Of a DNA stretch of 64,000 nt, positions 60,101 through 64,000 are shown one piece after another (the stretch's first letter is position 1; every line of letters starts with the position of its first letter). Both the position numbers and the translations under genes were made by a program. The stretch lies in the NCBI GenBank assembly GCA_020809705.1, contig CP085825.1, forward strand, positions 3,286,001-3,350,000, given 5' to 3'. The notes under the pieces are model-generated. The model searched no databases. It saw nothing but the letters and a program-made list of their open reading frames with translations, and was not told the DNA's origin. The stretch comes from Calonectria ilicicola (lineage: Eukaryota > Ascomycota > Sordariomycetes > Hypocreales > Nectriaceae).

Positions 60101-62809
60101 GGAGGCATTTTGATTTGTACGCCTCGGCACCATTACGAATTTCGGCAAGTTCGCTTTCAAACCCAAGTTACGTAGTGACAGTGCAGCATTTATGTGTGCA
60201 ATACGACCCCATTTTGTGCGAGTAATGAATGTACCGAAATATATGAAGCTGCTAGAGAGCATCGGCCTTGGCAAGTGACTTTTTGTGCAAGGAAAAGACC
60301 GAATAGGAAAAAGAAAAAAAAAGAGGCCTCAAATTTCAAGGATTCGACACTTGCAGCAAGGCAATCAGACAGGCTGACAAGGTCTCACGGTCTGAGAAAG
60401 GGTACAGCATGCATCAATCAGCAGCCCCTGAACCCAATCCAGCCACCAATCCTTCAGCAATCACGAGTTCAAGGCGGACCGAGTTGCAGGTGAAAGGTGT
60501 CTGAAAGGGAGGAGCTACAGGCTTACACAATATTGCAGACAGACCATTGAAGCGAGTAAGCCACCAGATGAGAGCCCAGGCGGTGGACCGGGCGGGATAC
60601 AGTGAATGAGGAGATTTTTGAGTGAGGGAAGCGGTCTTCATGACATGCATGATTAATTACTTGGCTTGGCCCAGGTTTGTGCAGGACTGCGATGGGGGCG
60701 CGCGATTGGTCAAGACGGGGATGGAGCTTGAAGATTGACGAGAGGCACAGCAGCAACCATTGGGCTCGCGTCAGTGTGAGCTAGCCAGCAACTTAGGGCC
60801 TAGAGTTTCTGTCAACCTTCTCCAGAAGGCTATTGCTGAATCACTATAGGCTGAGGGGTCTGCTGACGGCGACGGTGGCTTCTGATGGAAAACGCCGCAA
60901 GCCCCGGAGACGATCGCCAAGATGGGCAATTTTACACTCCGTGGGACTATGGAGGAAATGTCCGGCGAGCTTGGAAAGACGGCGGTCACCTAGATCAGAG
61001 GCAAGGAGACGAGATGAGATGAGACGTGAGTCGGACTGGCCGCGCTGGAGCAGTTCGTCAACGGCCAAAAAAAAAAAATTGCTTACATTTAGGCCGCGCA
61101 TTAGTTGGTCGTACCGCTGGATAATGATGGCACTTGGCGCAAAGGCGGACATTGCGAGTCGAAATATGGGACGTTGCTCTGCGCGGCAGCAGGCCGAAGC
61201 TCCGTCTAGGTGCAGCGGCGTGGAGCATGACTACCTAGGGATCCCATGCCTGAGAGGGGGGGAGAGGGAAAAGGCCAGTAACTACAGCATTCAGAGCCAG
61301 CAAGCGAAACTCCATCCGAGGTCAAGGGAGCAGGCGGCGACCGGTGAGCCAATGACCCTGGGCCAGAGACACTTCAGTGGTGGTTGCATCTCGCAGGGGG
61401 GAAAAACGCACGTAGCAGGTTTTCAGTGGCCTTGGCCCTGTTAGACCTTGGCCCGTCCACCGTTGACCTCACTCTGGCGGGCAGTTGAGTGACCAGGCGG
61501 CTGGGTCTCGCGTGTTACGCTGACGCCGAAACGATGCTTGCTGCGTTCGACATCAGCGAAGTGCCCAGGTCCGGAATGAGGTCGGGTGTGAGCGGGGCCA
61601 GTAGCGCAATTGTAGATGCGCGATAGGATAAGTGCTGGGGGGCGGACAGGATAATGGAGGGACGGGATGGATCCTTTGGTGTTGTGGAGGGTGCGCCGGG
61701 CCATCACCTCGCTGAATGCTGGCAGAACGCCTGCTGGAGAGAAGGATGCCCCAGCGATGCACAGGTGGAAAGAAAGAAAAAAGCTCGATATATCGACATA
61801 CGATGCGGCACAGTGGCTTTGTGAGGTCATCCCCGGCATGTTTTCAACTGGTGTCAACTCAGAATTTCTTTGTGTCAATTGCATATTGTGTCTGATGAGC
61901 CATGTTCGCCTCATGTTCAATTGACCATAGCTCATTGGTGCAGTTCGCTGCCCGAATGCGGCTGTAGGCAGCCTGCGCAGTGCTCCCATTGCGATCCTGT
62001 CCTGGCCGCAAGCGGTGGATGGGACGTAAGGGAGAGGTACACTGGCCGGCACAAGCCTCAAAGACCGGCGTACAATACACAATAGGCCACCTGCGGCCTC
62101 GCTCAATAAGGTCTTTGACCGGCCGCCATGTAGCCCTTCCACAACAACAAACAAGACGCCAAAACTTGGTCTCTTATTGACAGGAGCAAGTCAACAATAG
62201 CGGCGGCCTATGAAATGGGCCAGTTGCTGGTCTCGACAAGCGGCCTCGAGTGCGGAGAAGGAAGGATATATCACACCACAAGCAGGCACCCAGCTGCTGC
62301 CAGTTTGCATCCCGCTCTTCTTCTTCTTCTCTCCATCGCTCTCACGCACAGAATGCACATTTTCGGTCTCGTCCCATCATTATCAAACCTTTTCCCGTGC
62401 ATGTAAGCCCCGTGATAGTCCCGCCGTTGGGATTCTCCGCTTGCGCAAAAATTCACCAGACCGTTGCCGTCATCATTGTCGTCAAGGTCCCGCGGTAATC
62501 GACATATCCGGGAGCATCGAGTCGAGTCTCCCGGTCAAACCTAGCCTAACCCGGCCGTTTGCCGTTTTCGCAGCATCTCTTGATCTGGAAGCATTACTGG
62601 CGGCACGCCCAAGCACAGACACAAGCAAAGAACCATCGTCTTCTGCAGCGCTCGCCCATCCGCACGCGGATCCCTGCCCTGCTCGCACCGAATTTCCCCA
62701 GGCGAGAGACAGAACACGCTACGACACGACACAATTGGCACAAACGTGACCCAGGTACGTACGGGAAGAGAAAGATGTACTGCGCTGTACCTGGCACGCC
62801 CCCATGCCC

Positions 62810-62910
62810 ATGCTGCTTCAATCGCTCACCCCCAACAACCCCCCCAATCCCAAGCCCAAGCACAAGCCCAAACCCAGCCCCCCTCCCTTTACCAACCCCC
62901 CCCAAGAGCG
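62810..62910 (+). repeat. C-rich low-complexity tract
   Basis: Runs of C and CCCAAG/CCCAAA units. Not telomeric: no TTAGGG-type unit is present. Confidence 0.6.
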
Positions 62911-63460
62911 TGCCTTGGGTGCGTGTCTCTAGCGCAACGCAGCGAGACGACGCGGTACGTGACGGATGTACCTCGCGGTAGAGGCAGTATGCAGGAGTGA
63001 GGAGTGGGAGTATGAGCCAAGCCCAAGCCCCCCCGTGTGATGTCTGTTCCCCCCAGTCCCCAAGGCTGTCGGCCCCGGTCCCCTTCACTCTGCTCCACGC
63101 CCATTGCGCGCAGCTCCTTGGCTCTCACTCTCGCTCTGGCTGGCTGAGTGACCGACGCTTGTTGAGAGGGACTGTCGTGGTGGTGACCTGTGGATGACTC
63201 CTGTACAAGGGACCCCCCCCTTCTGCTGGGATGGAGCCAAAGTACCTCACGGGCGCCACAACCACTCCCTCCACGCACAGAACTGAGCAGGGTACATCCG
63301 TCCACCCCAAGTCCCCACTGGATGTGGGCAGTGGGTAAGGCAGCCCACTGCGCTGCACTGCGCTCGCGAGCTTTGGCTGCTTTGGTGGTTTGGCTTGGTG
63401 GTTTGGCTCGCCTGGGTTGGCCTGCTCCCGTTTCCTCTAGTCTGATAAAACTACCCGCGT

Positions 63461-63595
63461 ACCTCTCCTCCAGTCCTTTTCCTCCTCTCCCATCCTCCTC
63501 CTACCTTCAACCCGCAACCTCCCTCCTCTCCTTCCTCTCCCTCTTCCTCATCCATTCATTCCCTCATTTCCAATCCGTCTCCTCCTGACTCGATC
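63461..63595 (+). promoter_or_regulatory. CT-rich core promoter of a gene beyond the window
   Basis: About 130 bases of nearly pure C and T on the plus strand, preceded by a GATAAAA site at 63443-63449. This is the usual signature of a transcription start in filamentous fungi. From here to 64000 the sequence would be the leader, with a coding start beyond the edge or just before it. Confidence 0.55.
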
Positions 63596-64000
63596 GCAGG
63601 CCGCAGACGCGCTTTGGACGAGGAGAAAGAATCTCACCGTGGGCTTCCGCTTGACTCCCTTTCCCAGCCCGCCCTATTAAAGGCCCGGACCCAGGAGCTG
63701 TGAGACGGCACCCCGAAAAGGACGGTCTGCAGAAAAGTGAATCAAACGACACCTTTGCTGGTATTTCGCTTTTGCCTTCCGCCCCGGCTTGTTCTCCCCC
63801 TCCAGCTTCTCCTTCGACGCTGCAAATTCCTTCCAATCCCGATTCGGCATTCAGTCCCATCCACTCTCTCCGTCGCCGCATATCGACTCGCTCCGCTCCC
63901 TTTTCATGAGACGATTCTTGGTGTCCTTCCCGAGACTTTGTTCATCGACGTCTTTTCTTTTTGACTCTCCGTCAGTCCTAGTCTTGTCAATTCTCGACCC
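63596..64000 (+). other. Probable 5' leader of a truncated gene
   Basis: Follows the CT-rich tract. Several short ATG-started frames overlap here, with no recognisable protein start. The real coding region probably begins past the window edge. Confidence 0.35.

Larger units (their letters stand above)
48232..63454. other. 15-kb gene desert
   Basis: No frame shows a known family, and frames above 150 codons (54378-54953, 61441-62154, 62210-62749) lack motifs, intron structure or plausible composition. The DNA is GC-rich and non-repetitive, unlike the AT-rich island at 5.5-8.5 kb. It contains small CCCAG and CCCAAG repeats (49935-49955, 62840-62885), and a 12-bp tandem repeat at 51161. I see no tRNA. 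Undescribed non-coding RNA genes or a long upstream control region cannot be excluded. Confidence 0.6.

Noticed and set aside
61441..62154. 237-codon minus-strand frame
   Set aside because: No motif, unusual composition, no intron support, and overlapping frames on the other strand are of similar quality. Long frames arise easily in GC-rich DNA.
62810..62910. Telomere-like repeat
   Set aside because: Units are CCCAAG and C runs, not the CCCTAA unit of fungal telomeres, and no array is formed.

Overview
The window reads as nuclear DNA of a filamentous ascomycete, most likely a Sordariomycete. Genes carry short introns (mostly 47-85 nt, one of 176 nt) with GT..AG borders, there is one gene every 3-5 kb, coding DNA is GC-rich, and several families are typical of moulds: a LaeA-type methyltransferase, Zn2Cys6 regulators, a DUF1776 protein, and an ankyrin protein with a STAND-type helical N-terminus. 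The genus is not resolved. Gene models come from reading frames, splice sites and family knowledge only; no alignment was run.

Layout. 1-5.2 kb: a Wss1-like DNA-protein crosslink protease and a SAM methyltransferase, both on the minus strand. 5.2-9.6 kb: an AT-rich gene-free island with a clean solo LTR (222 bp, GGTAT target duplication), a pair of near-perfect palindromes and a tRNA-like Pol III-type relic. 9.6-14.3 kb: a DUF1776/Ysc83-like mitochondrial protein (+), the polyadenylation factor Yth1/CPSF30 (-) and a LaeA-like methyltransferase with an 18-nt exon (-). 17.8-23.5 kb: a GH18 chitinase-like protein without a signal peptide and with an altered catalytic motif, a conserved acidic hypothetical protein, and a plasma-membrane syntaxin of the Sso1 type. 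26.7-30.4 kb: a MEMO-family protein and an ankyrin protein. 34.2-39.4 kb: a vacuolar Zrc1/Cot1-type zinc transporter and a DNAJC11-like J protein whose HPD motif reads YPD. 41.4-48.2 kb: a secreted, probably GPI-anchored aspartyl protease, a convergent Zn2Cys6 regulator 76 bp away, and a divergent fungal transcription-factor-domain protein with no visible zinc cluster. 48.2-64.0 kb: about 15.8 kb without a convincing gene, ending in a CT-rich tract that looks like the promoter and leader of a gene beyond the window.

Most genes are unrelated housekeeping or cell-biology genes (DNA repair, mRNA 3'-end formation, exocytosis, zinc storage, mitochondrial membrane). The only group that may work together is protease, Zn2Cys6 regulator and second regulator at 41-48 kb. 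I found no backbone enzyme of a secondary-metabolite cluster, no intact transposon, no rRNA, no convincing tRNA and no CRISPR array. The most unusual items are the substituted catalytic motifs in the GH18 and J-domain proteins, the long tail after the syntaxin membrane anchor, the regulator without a zinc cluster, the palindrome pair in the AT-rich island, and the large gene desert.
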